A DNA stretch of 64,000 bases from a virus, in the IMG/VR virus record IMGVR_UViG_3300033156_000312, positions 18,046 through 82,045 of that record; one strand, 5' to 3'. Shown piece after piece: positions 1 through 8,627 of the stretch; the first letter of the stretch is position 1; the number at the start of each line of letters is the position of its first letter. A program made the translations under genes and the position numbers. The notes under the pieces are model-generated. The model saw nothing but the letters and a program-made list of their open reading frames with translations, was not told where the DNA came from and did not search any database.

Positions 1-2
1 AG

Positions 3-248
3 AAACAAATCAAAGATTTATCTCTCAATATTGGAGGATTTGATGTTATGCACTTTGGTCATTACCATAAATTAAAAGAAAGAGAGATGGCTGATAAGGT
101 ATTGATAAAACAGAATGGATGTTGGATTGAGAAAGATAATTATGCTTTCAAGAAATTCAAAACTTATTCTGTTCCCAAACAGCATTTCTTTGGTTGTTCT
201 CCAAAGCGAGTTGAAACCTGGGGATATAAAATTGACCTAAGGGGTTGA
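3..248 (+). CDS. Metallophosphoesterase, C-terminal part (cut by window edge)
   Basis: The reading frame is open to the first base of the window, so this is the 3' end of a longer gene. The visible 81 codons contain HFGHYHK, which matches the last metal-binding motif (GHxH) of calcineurin-like phosphoesterases, followed by a tail FGCSPKRVETWGYKIDL typical of the end of phage members of that fold. The N-terminal metal ligands lie outside the window. An ATG at 48 is internal to the frame and has no convincing ribosome binding site. A second metallophosphoesterase lies at 11604. Which of the two is the SbcD-like nuclease partner cannot be decided from this fragment. Confidence 0.7.
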   Translation, partial: KQIKDLSLNIGGFDVMHFGHYHKLKEREMADKVLIKQNGCWIEKDNYAFKKFKTYSVPKQHFFGCSPKRVETWGYKIDLRG

Positions 249-299
249 GAACAAAGGACTTATGACAAATAAATGCGGACGAAAAATAAGGAGGAAGTA

Positions 300-551
300 A
301 TGACAAAGTATCCTAAGTTTGAAAAAGTAGATGACCATACTATTCGTATAATTATGGAAAAAGCTAATGAAGTTTCATTAGCGAAGATTATACAAAACAG
401 AGAACAATTATTACAACAAAAGAAAATGGTCGAAGAAGCACTTAAAAATGTAGAAAAAGTGCTTGAAAATGCAAAAAAATTAGGTATAACTCCGAAAGAG
501 GTAACGTCTAATGACAGCCGAGATAATAAAAATTCAAAAAAGACCGAGTAA
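300..551 (+). CDS. Small coiled-coil protein
   Basis: An 83-aa protein of unknown function. The start at 300 is chosen because aaggaggaag ends just upstream; an ATG at 273 in the same frame lacks such a site. Residues about 25-60 are rich in Glu, Lys, Gln and Leu with heptad spacing, predicting a long coiled coil, and the C-terminus is polar (Asn/Lys/Ser). It overlaps the next gene by 41 bases, so the two are probably translated together. Confidence 0.65.
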   Translation: MTKYPKFEKVDDHTIRIIMEKANEVSLAKIIQNREQLLQQKKMVEEALKNVEKVLENAKKLGITPKEVTSNDSRDNKNSKKTE

Positions 552-753
552 ATATGGTGGGTTTTTCTATTTAGTTTGTTTCAAAGGTCTTAATGGACAG
601 AGTTATATTTCGTATATTTATCCCAAAATGCGAAACTATGCACGTTGGAAAAAAGTTTTAGATGTAGGAATAACTTTATCAGGACTTCATTTAGTTAAAG
701 GTAAAAGAAATCTTGTTGACGCAGATAGCCGCTTCGTGAAAGTTGAGGAATAG
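511..753 (+). CDS. Hypothetical protein, possible OB fold
   Basis: An 80-aa protein that starts inside the previous gene. It has alternating beta-like segments around YGGFFYLVCF, SYISYIY, GITLSGLHLV and DADSRF. The pattern of a small beta barrel with a basic face, placed next to replication genes, suggests a nucleic-acid-binding OB fold. This is inference only, as no catalytic motif is visible. Confidence 0.6.
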   Translation: MTAEIIKIQKRPSKYGGFFYLVCFKGLNGQSYISYIYPKMRNYARWKKVLDVGITLSGLHLVKGKRNLVDADSRFVKVEE

Positions 754-755
754 TT

Positions 756-977
756 ATGGCAAGGAGAAAAAGAATGAAACACGTAAAGAAAAATAGGTCA
801 TTTGGACATAGACATAAGCATAACAAGAAAAGCGTAGCCGAACGGAAACGTATTAAAAATCTTTTGAAACGATGGAAAAAACAAGGTCGAGATGACCTTT
901 TAAATCAATACTTTCGTCAACAACAATTAGGAACTTTAGGAATATATGAAGTTCCTATAACTCCAAAAGGAATTTAA
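756..977 (+). CDS. Small, highly basic protein
   Basis: A 73-aa protein whose first 45 residues are dominated by Lys, Arg and His (ARRKRMKHVKKNRSFGHRHK), with a more neutral tail. Such composition suggests nucleic acid binding. It starts 2 bases after the previous stop and ends just before the primase-helicase, so it belongs to the replication operon. No family is recognised. Confidence 0.6.
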   Translation: MARRKRMKHVKKNRSFGHRHKHNKKSVAERKRIKNLLKRWKKQGRDDLLNQYFRQQQLGTLGIYEVPITPKGI

Positions 978-978
978 T

Positions 979-2868
979 ATGCAATATAAACAAATAATTC
1001 TATCAAAGCTTATTGACTATTTAAAGTATAAAAAAATCAAATTGAGTCGAGGGCATATAAAGACTTTTTCTTGTCCTTTTTGTGGCAAGACAGCAACATT
1101 ATTACCAAACTCTCATTATGTAAATTGTTTTTTTTGTCGTCCTAAAGAAAATTTTGGAGAATATTTTACAGTTATAGATATTGCAAGAAAATTGGATAAA
1201 CCAGATGCTTCAGATGAAGAAATCTTACAATATCTTAAAGATATATTAAACATTAAAGTAATGACAAAACAAGATGAAGTAAAAGTAGAAGATATATTAA
1301 AGAAATATCAAGAATGGGGGTTCGATTTAGTTCCAATAGTTACTAATGGAAAAATTCCCGCAGAAAAAGAATGGACAAAGAAAACCCATAAAGATATAAA
1401 TGAATGGATGCGATGGATAAAAGACGGTCTTAACATAGGAGTTAAAACGGGAAAAGTAAGCAATATTATTGTAGTGGATATAGACCAAAAACCAATACCA
1501 AATGAAATCAAAAATTTATTAAGAGATGATAGCACTTTTATTCAAGAAACAACAAAGGGCTATCATTTATTTTATAAATATGACTCTGACTTACCAAAAA
1601 CTCGTATAGATGAAATCAAAATAGATATAGAGAATGATGGTGGGCAAGTTGTGATATATCCTTCGAGAATTAAAGATAAGGAAAGAAAAATTCAACAATT
1701 TGGAAAGATAGCAGAAATGCCCGAAGAATTAAAAGAATATCTAAAGAAACAAATGACCGTCCCTCGCAAAACTCAAAGTGAAAAGATAAGTGAAGATATA
1801 CAAACAGAAGATTTTAATTTAGGGGTATTGGGAGAAGGACAAAGAAATTCATCTTTAGTAAGAATAGGTGGAATTTTGAGAAAAGAACTTAATAAAAAAC
1901 AAACCGAGTATACTTTACATATGCTTAATAAAGTTTTATGTAAACGACCTCTCCCCGTCAAAGAAATGCGAGCTATGATAAATAGCTTAGATAAATATAC
2001 TCACTTTGATGAAAAAGAGTTGGCTCATAAAGTATTAGAATATTTGAGAGACATAGAAGAAGCTAATAGAAATGAAATTGCTATGGCAATAGTAGGAACT
2101 AATCGAGGAGAGGAAAAAAAGAGAATAGATAAAGCTCTACAATATTTGGTTAAAGAAAGATATGTATCTAAAATAGGGAGAAGTTATTCCATTCGAAAAA
2201 AAGTAGAATGGAAAGAAACTTTGATTAATATAGGAGTTCCGATTGATTTTCAAATGCCATATTTTTATGATTTAATGCACTTTCATTTTGGAGATTTAAT
2301 TATTATCGGGTCAAGAAACGCTACAGGAAAAACTCATATAGCCATGAATATAGTTAAACAATTAGTTGAACAGAAAATTACTCCTTATTATCTTTCTCTT
2401 GAAGGTGGTTCAAGATGGGCAAAAATAGCACTACAACTCGGATTAAAAGAAAGAGATTTTAAGTGGGAAGAAACTTCTAATCCTAATAATGTAGAATTAG
2501 AACAAAATGCTATTACTATAATTGATTGGTTATGTCCAAAAAGTTATGCAGAAACAGATAAAATATTACAAAACTTAAATGATAAAGTGCGTGAAACTAA
2601 AGGAATATTAATTGTTTTTGTTCAGTTACGAGATAATAACGAATGGTTAGCTAAAGATTTAATAAAACAATTCCCTGCTTTTGCTTGTAGATATATTTAT
2701 GATAATGAAGATAGTGGAGAATATGGCAAATTTAAAATAGACAAATTAAGAGATGCTAAAATACGTATTAAAAGTTATGAATTACCAGCATATTATAATT
2801 GGGAAACTAAAGAACTCATATTAGTTTCAGAATTAGAACAAAAAAAGAAATTAGAAAATGAAGAATAA
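979..2868 (+). CDS. Primase-helicase (Zn finger, PrimPol and RecA-like ATPase)
   Basis: A 629-aa replication protein with several domains in order. Residues 32-53 carry CPFC and CFFC, a zinc finger like those of DnaG-type primases. Residues about 110-270 resemble a PrimPol (primase-polymerase) domain: VVDID near 165-169 supplies acidic metal ligands, TTKGYHLFY near 192-198 gives the conserved histidine, and DGGQVVIYPS follows. GEGQRNSSLVRIGGILRK resembles the primase C-terminal helical segment. A winged-helix-like stretch and then a RecA/DnaB-type P-loop GSRNATGKT (444-452) complete the protein. It probably makes primers and unwinds DNA at the phage fork, partnering the family B polymerase at 8614. 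The end overlaps the next gene by 11 bases. Confidence 0.88.
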   Translation: MQYKQIILSKLIDYLKYKKIKLSRGHIKTFSCPFCGKTATLLPNSHYVNCFFCRPKENFGEYFTVIDIARKLDKPDASDEEILQYLKDILNIKVMTKQDEVKVEDILKKYQEWGFDLVPIVTNGKIPAEKEWTKKTHKDINEWMRWIKDGLNIGVKTGKVSNIIVVDIDQKPIPNEIKNLLRDDSTFIQETTKGYHLFYKYDSDLPKTRIDEIKIDIENDGGQVVIYPSRIKDKERKIQQFGKIAEMPEELKEYLKKQMTVPRKTQSEKISEDIQTEDFNLGVLGEGQRNSSLVRIGGILRKELNKKQTEYTLHMLNKVLCKRPLPVKEMRAMINSLDKYTHFDEKELAHKVLEYLRDIEEANRNEIAMAIVGTNRGEEKKRIDKALQYLVKERYVSKIGRSYSIRKKVEWKETLINIGVPIDFQMPYFYDLMHFHFGDLIIIGSRNATGKTHIAMNIVKQLVEQKITPYYLSLEGGSRWAKIALQLGLKERDFKWEETSNPNNVELEQNAITIIDWLCPKSYAETDKILQNLNDKVRETKGILIVFVQLRDNNEWLAKDLIKQFPAFACRYIYDNEDSGEYGKFKIDKLRDAKIRIKSYELPAYYNWETKELILVSELEQKKKLENEE

Positions 2869-3769
2869 AAAATTAAATCAATATATAATATCAGCTAAAA
2901 AGTTAATCAACATGCCTTATAATCAATTAAATTTAGCTAATTACAAGAAAAAATTTGTTAATATTTATAAATTAAAAAATATACACTTTATAAATACTTC
3001 TTCTAAAAAACCTATTAAATTAATGTCTGGACAATCTAAAAATGCAGGTATTATTGCTTCTTCAATTCCATCTTCCAAAAGAAATATTTATTTAATAGGT
3101 AAGGGGATTTTATTTGATGCAGGAGGATATGATTTAAAATCTTCTGGAAAAATGAATAATATGAAATGTGATATGAGCGGAATGGCAATAGCATTTGCTG
3201 TATCTTCTTATTTTAAAAATAATAATGTAATCGCTTATTGTCCTGTCGCTACAAATTTTATACATAATAACCAAATTACTCCTGGCGATTACATCAAGAT
3301 AGGAAATAAAACTGTAGAAATAACAAATACAGATGCAGAAGGTAGATTAATTTTAGCTGAAGCATTAAGTCAACTTACTGTTGAAAAGAATGATATAATT
3401 ATAACAATAGCTACTTTAACAGGAGTATGTGCTTATGCTATTGGAGAAAAAGCAACCGCTTTTATGACTCCAACTAAAGAATTTACTCATAAATACAAAC
3501 TTGCGAGCAAAAAAGCAAACGAACTTGCTTGGAGACTTCCATTATGGGACTATTTACAAAAATCTTTTAATAAAAAAAGAATAACGAATACTTCTAAGGA
3601 AAAATGTGGGACTATTATGGGGGGAATGTTCCTAAAACAATTTATTCCAAACCCCAAAAATTGGATTCATCTCGATATAGCTTATTCGGCTTATGATAAC
3701 AAAAAAAATAAGGCGACTGGAGAACCTATAATGAGTTTAGTTTACTTTGTTGAGGAGTTATTGAAATGA
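2858..3769 (+). CDS. M17 family leucine aminopeptidase homologue
   Basis: A 303-aa protein matching the catalytic domain of leucine aminopeptidase (PepA, family M17). The two-metal site is complete: K82 and D87 in KGILFDAGG, K94, D105 in KCDMSG, and D159/E161/R163 in NTDAEGRL. The spacings K-D (5), K-K (12) and D-D (18) match those remembered for PepA. Later segments ATLTG, WRLPLWDY, GGMFLKQF, WIHLDIA and ATGEP also follow the family order. The N-terminal domain is only about 70 residues, far shorter than in cellular enzymes (about 480-500 aa in total). It overlaps the primase-helicase (11 bases) and the resolvase (4 bases). Its phage role is unknown; peptide turnover, protein maturation or a PepA-like DNA role are possible. 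Confidence 0.88.
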   Translation: MKNKKLNQYIISAKKLINMPYNQLNLANYKKKFVNIYKLKNIHFINTSSKKPIKLMSGQSKNAGIIASSIPSSKRNIYLIGKGILFDAGGYDLKSSGKMNNMKCDMSGMAIAFAVSSYFKNNNVIAYCPVATNFIHNNQITPGDYIKIGNKTVEITNTDAEGRLILAEALSQLTVEKNDIIITIATLTGVCAYAIGEKATAFMTPTKEFTHKYKLASKKANELAWRLPLWDYLQKSFNKKRITNTSKEKCGTIMGGMFLKQFIPNPKNWIHLDIAYSAYDNKKNKATGEPIMSLVYFVEELLK

Positions 3770-4296
3770 AATATCCAATTAAAAAAATAGAAAAGGCGTT
3801 TAATATCAAATTAAAAAGAAATGCTGTATCTCTTGGATTAGACACCGCCAGCAAATCGGGATATTGTATCGCAAAAACGAATACTAAAACTATCAAATTA
3901 GATATTGGGTTTATTAATATTGATGTAAAAGGGATTAAAGACAGAGTTTTAAAAAATGCTCTTAGATACGAAGAATTATATAGACAATTGAAAAAGCTTA
4001 TAAAATCAAATTATATTGTTGTGATTGAGGACGTTTTTCATTCATTTAATGCTTATACAACTATTTTATTAGCAAGAATAGGAGCAATTGCCTGGACTCT
4101 CGCAAAAGAAATTGACTGTAAGAAGATAATGTGGAAGACAGCCGTTCAAGCCAGGAAAGGTTTGAGCTTACCTTGTAACAAAAAGAAAAAAATAGTAATG
4201 AATGAAATGAACAAAATACTGAATACTAAGATAAAGAACTCTGATATGGTGGACGCATTAATTTTGGCTATTAATGGTCTAATTAAGGAGAAATAA
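3766..4296 (+). CDS. RuvC-like Holliday junction resolvase
   Basis: A 176-aa RNase H-fold nuclease. SLGLDTASKSGYC gives the first-strand aspartate, VVIEDVF the middle glutamate, and NSDMVDALILA the C-terminal acidic pair, the four-carboxylate pattern of the RuvC/YqgF group. It would cut branched DNA during recombination-dependent replication or before packaging. It overlaps the aminopeptidase by 4 bases, and its stop shares a base with the next start. Confidence 0.85.
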   Translation: MKYPIKKIEKAFNIKLKRNAVSLGLDTASKSGYCIAKTNTKTIKLDIGFINIDVKGIKDRVLKNALRYEELYRQLKKLIKSNYIVVIEDVFHSFNAYTTILLARIGAIAWTLAKEIDCKKIMWKTAVQARKGLSLPCNKKKKIVMNEMNKILNTKIKNSDMVDALILAINGLIKEK

Positions 4297-4460
4297 TGGA
4301 AGAACCGAATAAATTATTTTGGAAAATAGTTTTTATAGCGACAATAAGTTGCTTTCTAAGTTCTACTATGTTATATAGCCATACAGGCTTTTTAATTTTC
4401 AGTTTAAGTGTAGCTGTTATTTTAATATCTTTATTTTATAAAATTATTCGGAGATTTTAA
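4296..4460 (+). CDS. Small membrane protein, two transmembrane segments
   Basis: A 54-aa protein whose ATG overlaps the stop of the resolvase (taatg), with aaggag upstream. It has two hydrophobic stretches, about residues 10-26 and 31-48, joined by a short SHTG turn, and a basic end (KIIRRF). This is an inner-membrane hairpin topology. Its function is unknown; holin-like proteins can look like this, but it sits in the replication operon. Confidence 0.65.
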   Translation: MEEPNKLFWKIVFIATISCFLSSTMLYSHTGFLIFSLSVAVILISLFYKIIRRF

Positions 4461-4465
4461 ATAAA

Positions 4466-4672
4466 ATGAAACCTATAACCATCTGGACTCGCTATACTAA
4501 ACAGAAAGACGGAACTTATAAATGGGAACATAATCACATTGAAGATGAGCTTATTAGAGGGATAGAACCTATTCCTAATTGTGAGTTTCAATGCAAAGCG
4601 TGGAAAGATGCTCAATGGCGTCGTTGTTGGGGGTATCTCAATGTTCGTAATAAAGTTATTACGTTTATTTAA
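4466..4672 (+). CDS. Hypothetical protein
   Basis: A 68-aa protein with many Trp and Tyr residues (WTRY, YKWEHNH, AWKDAQWRRCWGY), no membrane segment and no recognised family. It starts 5 bases after the previous stop and overlaps the next gene by 32 bases in another frame. Confidence 0.6.
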   Translation: MKPITIWTRYTKQKDGTYKWEHNHIEDELIRGIEPIPNCEFQCKAWKDAQWRRCWGYLNVRNKVITFI

Positions 4673-4892
4673 GAAATCTAAATGTAATCATATTGTTGGT
4701 ATAAAGCACATTAAATTTGGACATAATGAAGTTGTTTATGAAGATGAATTTATTAATCATAAATGTAAATTTGACGGAGAAATTCTTTGGAAATGCCCTT
4801 TATGTAAGAAAGAAATTTGGGTATGGATTAATAAATATGAACCTGAATTTGGACATTTTCAAGCGAGACAATATGTGGGGTATAAAAGATGA
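4641..4892 (+). CDS. Small zinc-ribbon-like protein
   Basis: An 83-aa protein, taking the ATG at 4641, which has a G-rich site (gggggt) just upstream; an ATG at 4581 would lengthen the overlap with the previous gene. Cys and His residues fall in pairs (CNH, HKC, CPLC), suggesting a metal-binding ribbon. KFDGEILWKCPLCKKEIWVW resembles the short ribbons of many phage accessory proteins. The function is unknown. Confidence 0.6.
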   Translation: MFVIKLLRLFKKSKCNHIVGIKHIKFGHNEVVYEDEFINHKCKFDGEILWKCPLCKKEIWVWINKYEPEFGHFQARQYVGYKR

Positions 4893-5110
4893 ATGAATTT
4901 TTTGAGAAATTTCATAAAGAACATTGGCTAAAAATTGAACTGTCTTTTATTGAATGGCTCTATAAATATAAAAATTTTTTAGGTAGATTAAAGTTAGAAG
5001 ATTTTAAACAATTTGATTCGAGAGAAGAAGCTATGAACACTTGGATTAACGAGATAATTCATGAAGTAAGGAGAGAGAAGTATGAAAAGAAGAATAAAAA
5101 GAAAACCTAA
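4889..5110 (+). CDS. Hypothetical helical protein
   Basis: A 73-aa protein that overlaps its neighbours on both sides (4 and 29 bases). The sequence is mostly helical and rich in Lys and Glu, with aromatic clusters (FEKFHKEHW, FIEWLYKYKNF) and a lysine-rich tail. No family is recognised. Confidence 0.6.
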   Translation: MNEFFEKFHKEHWLKIELSFIEWLYKYKNFLGRLKLEDFKQFDSREEAMNTWINEIIHEVRREKYEKKNKKKT

Positions 5111-5396
5111 ACTCATAGGTAGATTTCGCCATTCTCATCTTATTAATTGCGGATTAAGAGTTGACCTTCATGAAGATGAAGATGAATGGGGCAGAATGAG
5201 TGAAAGTCTTTGCTATGAAATTCTTGAAGCTTCCAAAGAGAAACTCAAAATCAGAGTTTGGCATATTATTTATGAAGATAATATTGGAGAACAATGCGAA
5301 GATAGTTTAGGAATATTTGAAATAGATTTAACAGCTCCCTACAATAAAAATAATCTAAAGTTTATAAGGAGTGAATTGAAAGATGGAAAAAAATGA
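5082..5396 (+). CDS. Hypothetical protein
   Basis: A 104-aa protein with a basic N-terminus (KRRIKRKPK) and an acidic middle (HEDEDEWG). The later part has a beta-like pattern (KLKIRVWHIIYED, LGIFEIDL). It overlaps recA by 14 bases, which suggests translational coupling. No function can be assigned. Confidence 0.6.
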   Translation: MKRRIKRKPKLIGRFRHSHLINCGLRVDLHEDEDEWGRMSESLCYEILEASKEKLKIRVWHIIYEDNIGEQCEDSLGIFEIDLTAPYNKNNLKFIRSELKDGKK

Positions 5397-6348
5397 AAGA
5401 CTAAATAGAATACTAAAAGAATTAGAGAACAAATATAATATTAAGAAAGCGAAAGATATAGATAAAGAAGATATTATATCTACAGAAATATTTCCTCTTG
5501 ATTATGTGCTATCTGGAGGAATTCATGAAACAGAAGGCGGACATAGAATAGAATTTTTTGGAGCAGAAAGCACAGGCAAATCAACTTTTGCTTTGCATAT
5601 AATTAAGAAATTTCAAGAACAAGGAAAAGTTTGCGTCTATATGGATGCTGAAAATTCCTATGATAAAGAATGGGCTGAGCAAATTGGCGTAGACAATGAA
5701 AAACTTTTAATAGTAAAACCTTCATCTTTAGAAGAAGCTGGAGATTTATTTGTGAAACTTATTCCAGAAGTGGATTTAATTGTTATAGATAGTATAGTAG
5801 GATTAATTCCTGAGGAAGAAATAGATAGAGAAACAAATCAACCTACTATGGGATTACAGGCAAGAGTTAATGCTCTTATTACAAGAAAAATATATAGAGC
5901 AATTGCTCATAAGAAAACCACTATGATATTTATTAATCAACTACGAGAGAAAATAGGGGTTATGTTTGGTAATCCCTATACTACTGGTGGTGGACGAGCA
6001 ATCAAACATATGTATAACACAAGAATAGAATTCAAAACAGGTGCACCTATTGAACATGGGAGTGGACAGAAGAAAGATAGAATTGGCTGGGAAATAAAGA
6101 TGAAATGTATTAAGAATAAAAAAGGAACTCCCTATCGTCAAGCAGTTGTTGATTTCTATTTTGATGGGAGAATAGATAATAAGAAAAGTTTGCTATTCTC
6201 TGCTATAAAGTATGGGATAATTGAACGAGCAGGGTCTTACTATAAATATGATAAAATTAAAGAACAAGGGGCAGAAAAATTCTGTGCAAAATTGGATAAT
6301 AAAGTCTGGAAGAAAATAGAAAAAGAAATATGGAAGAGGATAAAATAA
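5383..6348 (+). CDS. recA: RecA-family recombinase
   Basis: A 321-aa recombinase. Walker A [9 protein letters not shown] lies at residues 60-68 and Walker B is DLIVIDSI. The L1/L2 region and [25 protein letters not shown] follow the bacterial RecA core closely. The C-terminal domain is shorter than in cellular RecA (about 350 aa). It polymerises on single-stranded DNA and promotes strand exchange. With the RuvC-like enzyme, the SbcC-like ATPase and a metallophosphoesterase it forms a recombination-dependent replication set. The stop overlaps the next start (taatg). Confidence 0.92.
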   Translation: [321 protein letters not shown]

Positions 6349-6560
6349 TGAAAATCAATACAGAATTTGATGTTAATGAGAAAGTTTTTGATGATTTAAC
6401 AGGCGAAGAAGCTACAGTTATTGGTATAGAATTTAAGAACGGAAAACGTTTTGGAGAATATGCTACTGCTTGTAATACTGTAGGTTATTGGGTAAATAAT
6501 GATTATCTTGGAGGTGGAAGGCATCCCTGGGAATTAAGTAAACTTATGAGGAGTAGATAA
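6348..6560 (+). CDS. Hypothetical beta-rich protein
   Basis: A 70-aa protein. The start at 6348 is preferred because ggaagagg lies upstream and the ATG overlaps the recA stop. KVFDDLTGEEATVIGIEFKN resembles small SH3-like or KOW-like beta folds, but this is not certain. It may act with RecA given the tight coupling. Confidence 0.55.
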   Translation: MKINTEFDVNEKVFDDLTGEEATVIGIEFKNGKRFGEYATACNTVGYWVNNDYLGGGRHPWELSKLMRSR

Positions 6561-6736
6561 TGAAAATAACAATAACATATAAATCAAGTGTGCAAATAAG
6601 CCCTGAAGATTTCACTACATTTACTGAAGTTATAGATTGTAATGAAAATGAAACACTAAAAGAATTGCACAAACGGCTTACTGAAAAATGGTCTAATAAA
6701 AAATTTGACGGAGAAATTCATTTTAGAGAAAATTAA
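6560..6736 (+). CDS. Small hypothetical protein
   Basis: A 58-aa protein whose ATG overlaps the previous stop (taatg) and which has gaggag upstream. It has a beta-like start (MKITITYKSSVQI), an acidic middle and a short helix (TLKELHKRLTEKW). No family is recognised. It overlaps the next frame by 32 bases. Confidence 0.55.
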   Translation: MKITITYKSSVQISPEDFTTFTEVIDCNENETLKELHKRLTEKWSNKKFDGEIHFREN

Positions 6737-6959
6737 AGAGAAGGAAATAAAACTTAATCCACTATTGAAATTTTTGAATAAATATTTAGATGTATTTGAT
6801 AAATTAAGCACAAGAGAACGAGAATTTATATTAACGACGTTAGAAAAATCTTGTTGTATGATAATTACACCAAAAAGAATATTATCTCAAACAGAGATAG
6901 AAGAATTGGGAAATAAATTAGTAAATAATAAAATAATAATCATTAACAAAGAATTATAA
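6705..6959 (+). CDS. Hypothetical helical protein, start uncertain
   Basis: An 84-codon open frame beginning with TTG; there is no ATG near the front. A ggag at 6710 would serve a rare ATT start at 6720 better than the TTG, so the start is unresolved. The protein is helical and hydrophobic, with LLKFLNKYLDVFDKLSTRERE near the middle. No function is recognised. Confidence 0.5.
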   Translation: MTEKFILEKIKEKEIKLNPLLKFLNKYLDVFDKLSTREREFILTTLEKSCCMIITPKRILSQTEIEELGNKLVNNKIIIINKEL

Positions 6960-6969
6960 GGAGAAAATT

Positions 6970-7431
6970 ATGCGTATAAGAGATATTGAGAAGCTTTGTC
7001 AAGATAATGAAACTCTTGACCAAGTAATTGATGAATGTGAAAAATTGTGTAATAGAACAGATTATTGGATGAATTGTATGAAAGACGGATTGCTTTCTTC
7101 CGATAATCCGAAAGAAGTCGTAAATGCTTTACAAGAATTAACAGGCATATTTGGGCTTCTGAATACAGTAGTTGCTGTTGTTGGAACTGAAAAGAAAAAT
7201 AGAGAAGTTAGATATTACAACAAAATTCGTATGGATATGGAAAATGCAGGGAAAAAGTTTGTCTCTACTGTTGGGGAGAAACAAGCCAGTGAACATGTTG
7301 CAGAATATAGAAGAGTAAGAAACTATATACAAGCATATCGAGAATCCTGTGAAAAGGCTATATCAAGTTTACAGAGTATTTTAAAACAAATTCAGGTCGA
7401 AGCCAGATTAACAGGGAAAGAAGAGGGTTAA
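6970..7431 (+). CDS. Hypothetical helical phage protein
   Basis: A 153-aa, almost entirely helical protein with a good ribosome site (aaggaga). The C-terminal half (YRRVRNYIQAYRESCEKAIS) is coiled-coil-like, and YYNKIRMDME is a conserved-looking segment. Similar helical proteins often lie beside phage recombination genes, but I cannot name the family. Confidence 0.6.
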   Translation: MRIRDIEKLCQDNETLDQVIDECEKLCNRTDYWMNCMKDGLLSSDNPKEVVNALQELTGIFGLLNTVVAVVGTEKKNREVRYYNKIRMDMENAGKKFVSTVGEKQASEHVAEYRRVRNYIQAYRESCEKAISSLQSILKQIQVEARLTGKEEG

Positions 7432-7432
7432 T

Positions 7433-7843
7433 ATGGATAGCGGAAATATACATAAGGTCTGGGGAACAAGAAGAAGAATACTTTTAACAAATACTATAGA
7501 ATTAGATTTGCTTCATTTAAAGAAAGATACTTTTTGTAGCACACATTCTCACAAATCTAAAATTAATCTATTTACTGTTATTAAGGGAAAAGTTAGGATT
7601 GAAACGGAGTTTGGAAGAATTATCTTAAAGAAAAATGAATCTTTTGAAGTTAGACCGCCATTAAAACACCGTTTCGTAGCTTTAATGAATAGTATAATGG
7701 TTGAAACTGCTTATGTAAATAATGGAAAGATAGATACAAATGATATTAATAGAAACGTCTTAGGGGGAAGAATTATTAAAGGAAAATATATTAGTATTCC
7801 CGAATTAAGAAAAAAAGGATATTTGGAATTAAATAATGAATAA
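7433..7843 (+). CDS. Cupin, mannose-6-phosphate isomerase type II-like
   Basis: A 136-aa single-domain cupin. It begins with KVWGTRRR, like the entry to the cupin domain of bifunctional mannose-phosphate isomerases. It then has CSTHSHKSKINLFTVIKGKV (first cupin motif, His ligands) and RPPLKHRF (second motif). The tail GKIDTNDINRNVLGGR echoes the EDDIVR..D.YGR ending of that family. It would bind a metal and a sugar or nucleotide sugar, linking the early region to the glycan genes after 17 kb. It overlaps the following HNH gene by 8 bases. Confidence 0.72.
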   Translation: MDSGNIHKVWGTRRRILLTNTIELDLLHLKKDTFCSTHSHKSKINLFTVIKGKVRIETEFGRIILKKNESFEVRPPLKHRFVALMNSIMVETAYVNNGKIDTNDINRNVLGGRIIKGKYISIPELRKKGYLELNNE

Positions 7844-8627
7844 ACGACAGAAAAAATATTTAACAAATAAATGTAAAGATTGTGGGAAAACTTGTTGTGA
7901 TGTATCAATAAGATGTAAAAAATGTGCAAATATAAAAGTTAATAAAATGAAAAAATTTAATTTTTCAAAAAAATTATTAGAAAAAGAATATATATTAAAT
8001 AGAAAGTCTTTGAAACAAATTGCGAAAAAATTAAATTGTTCTTCTGCGACAATTGCAAATTATTTAAAATTGTATAATATTAAAACAAGAACTTCTTGGG
8101 AAGGGTCAGAATATAAATCAAAAAAATGTAAATATTGTAAAGGAGAATTCATTTCTGTTTATAAACAACAAAAATATTGCTCTGATATTTGTGCGAGATA
8201 TGATTGGAGAAAAAATAATATAGATAAGATTCGCAAACAACAACGAGAATTCGCCAATAAAAATTATTCTAAATATAAAATAAGAATACAAAAATACGGT
8301 AAAAATTTTCGTAAAAAATATCCATGGATAGTAACCTTTAAAAATATAAATCAAAGATGTAATAATCCGAATAATTCGCATTTTAAATATTATGGAGGTA
8401 GAGGAATAAAAAATCGACTTACAATAAAAGATTTAAAATTTCTTTGGTTTAAAAACAAAGCATATTTAATGAAATGCCCCAGTATTCATAGAATAAATAA
8501 TGATAAAGATTATACATTAAAAAATTGTGAATATATTGAACTATCTAAAAATATTAGTTATCGAAATATAATAAATAATATCAAACGATTAAAGAGGAGA
8601 ATATTAAAATTCAATGCAATTAGTTAA
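7836..8627 (+). CDS. HNH-type homing endonuclease with zinc fingers
   Basis: A 263-aa protein. Residues about 13-30 hold paired cysteines (CKDCGK, CKKC). Next comes a helix-turn-helix (SLKQIAKKLNCSSATIANYL) and a second zinc motif (CKYCKGEF-YCSDIC). The C-terminal part has RCNNPNNSHFKYYGGRGI and SIHRINNDKDYTLKNCEYI, the layout of phage HNH homing enzymes in which the final part reads R.D.dG.Y...NC. It sits directly upstream of the DNA polymerase gene, overlapping it by 14 bases, a common insertion site for freestanding homing endonucleases. Confidence 0.8.
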   Translation: MNKRQKKYLTNKCKDCGKTCCDVSIRCKKCANIKVNKMKKFNFSKKLLEKEYILNRKSLKQIAKKLNCSSATIANYLKLYNIKTRTSWEGSEYKSKKCKYCKGEFISVYKQQKYCSDICARYDWRKNNIDKIRKQQREFANKNYSKYKIRIQKYGKNFRKKYPWIVTFKNINQRCNNPNNSHFKYYGGRGIKNRLTIKDLKFLWFKNKAYLMKCPSIHRINNDKDYTLKNCEYIELSKNISYRNIINNIKRLKRRILKFNAIS

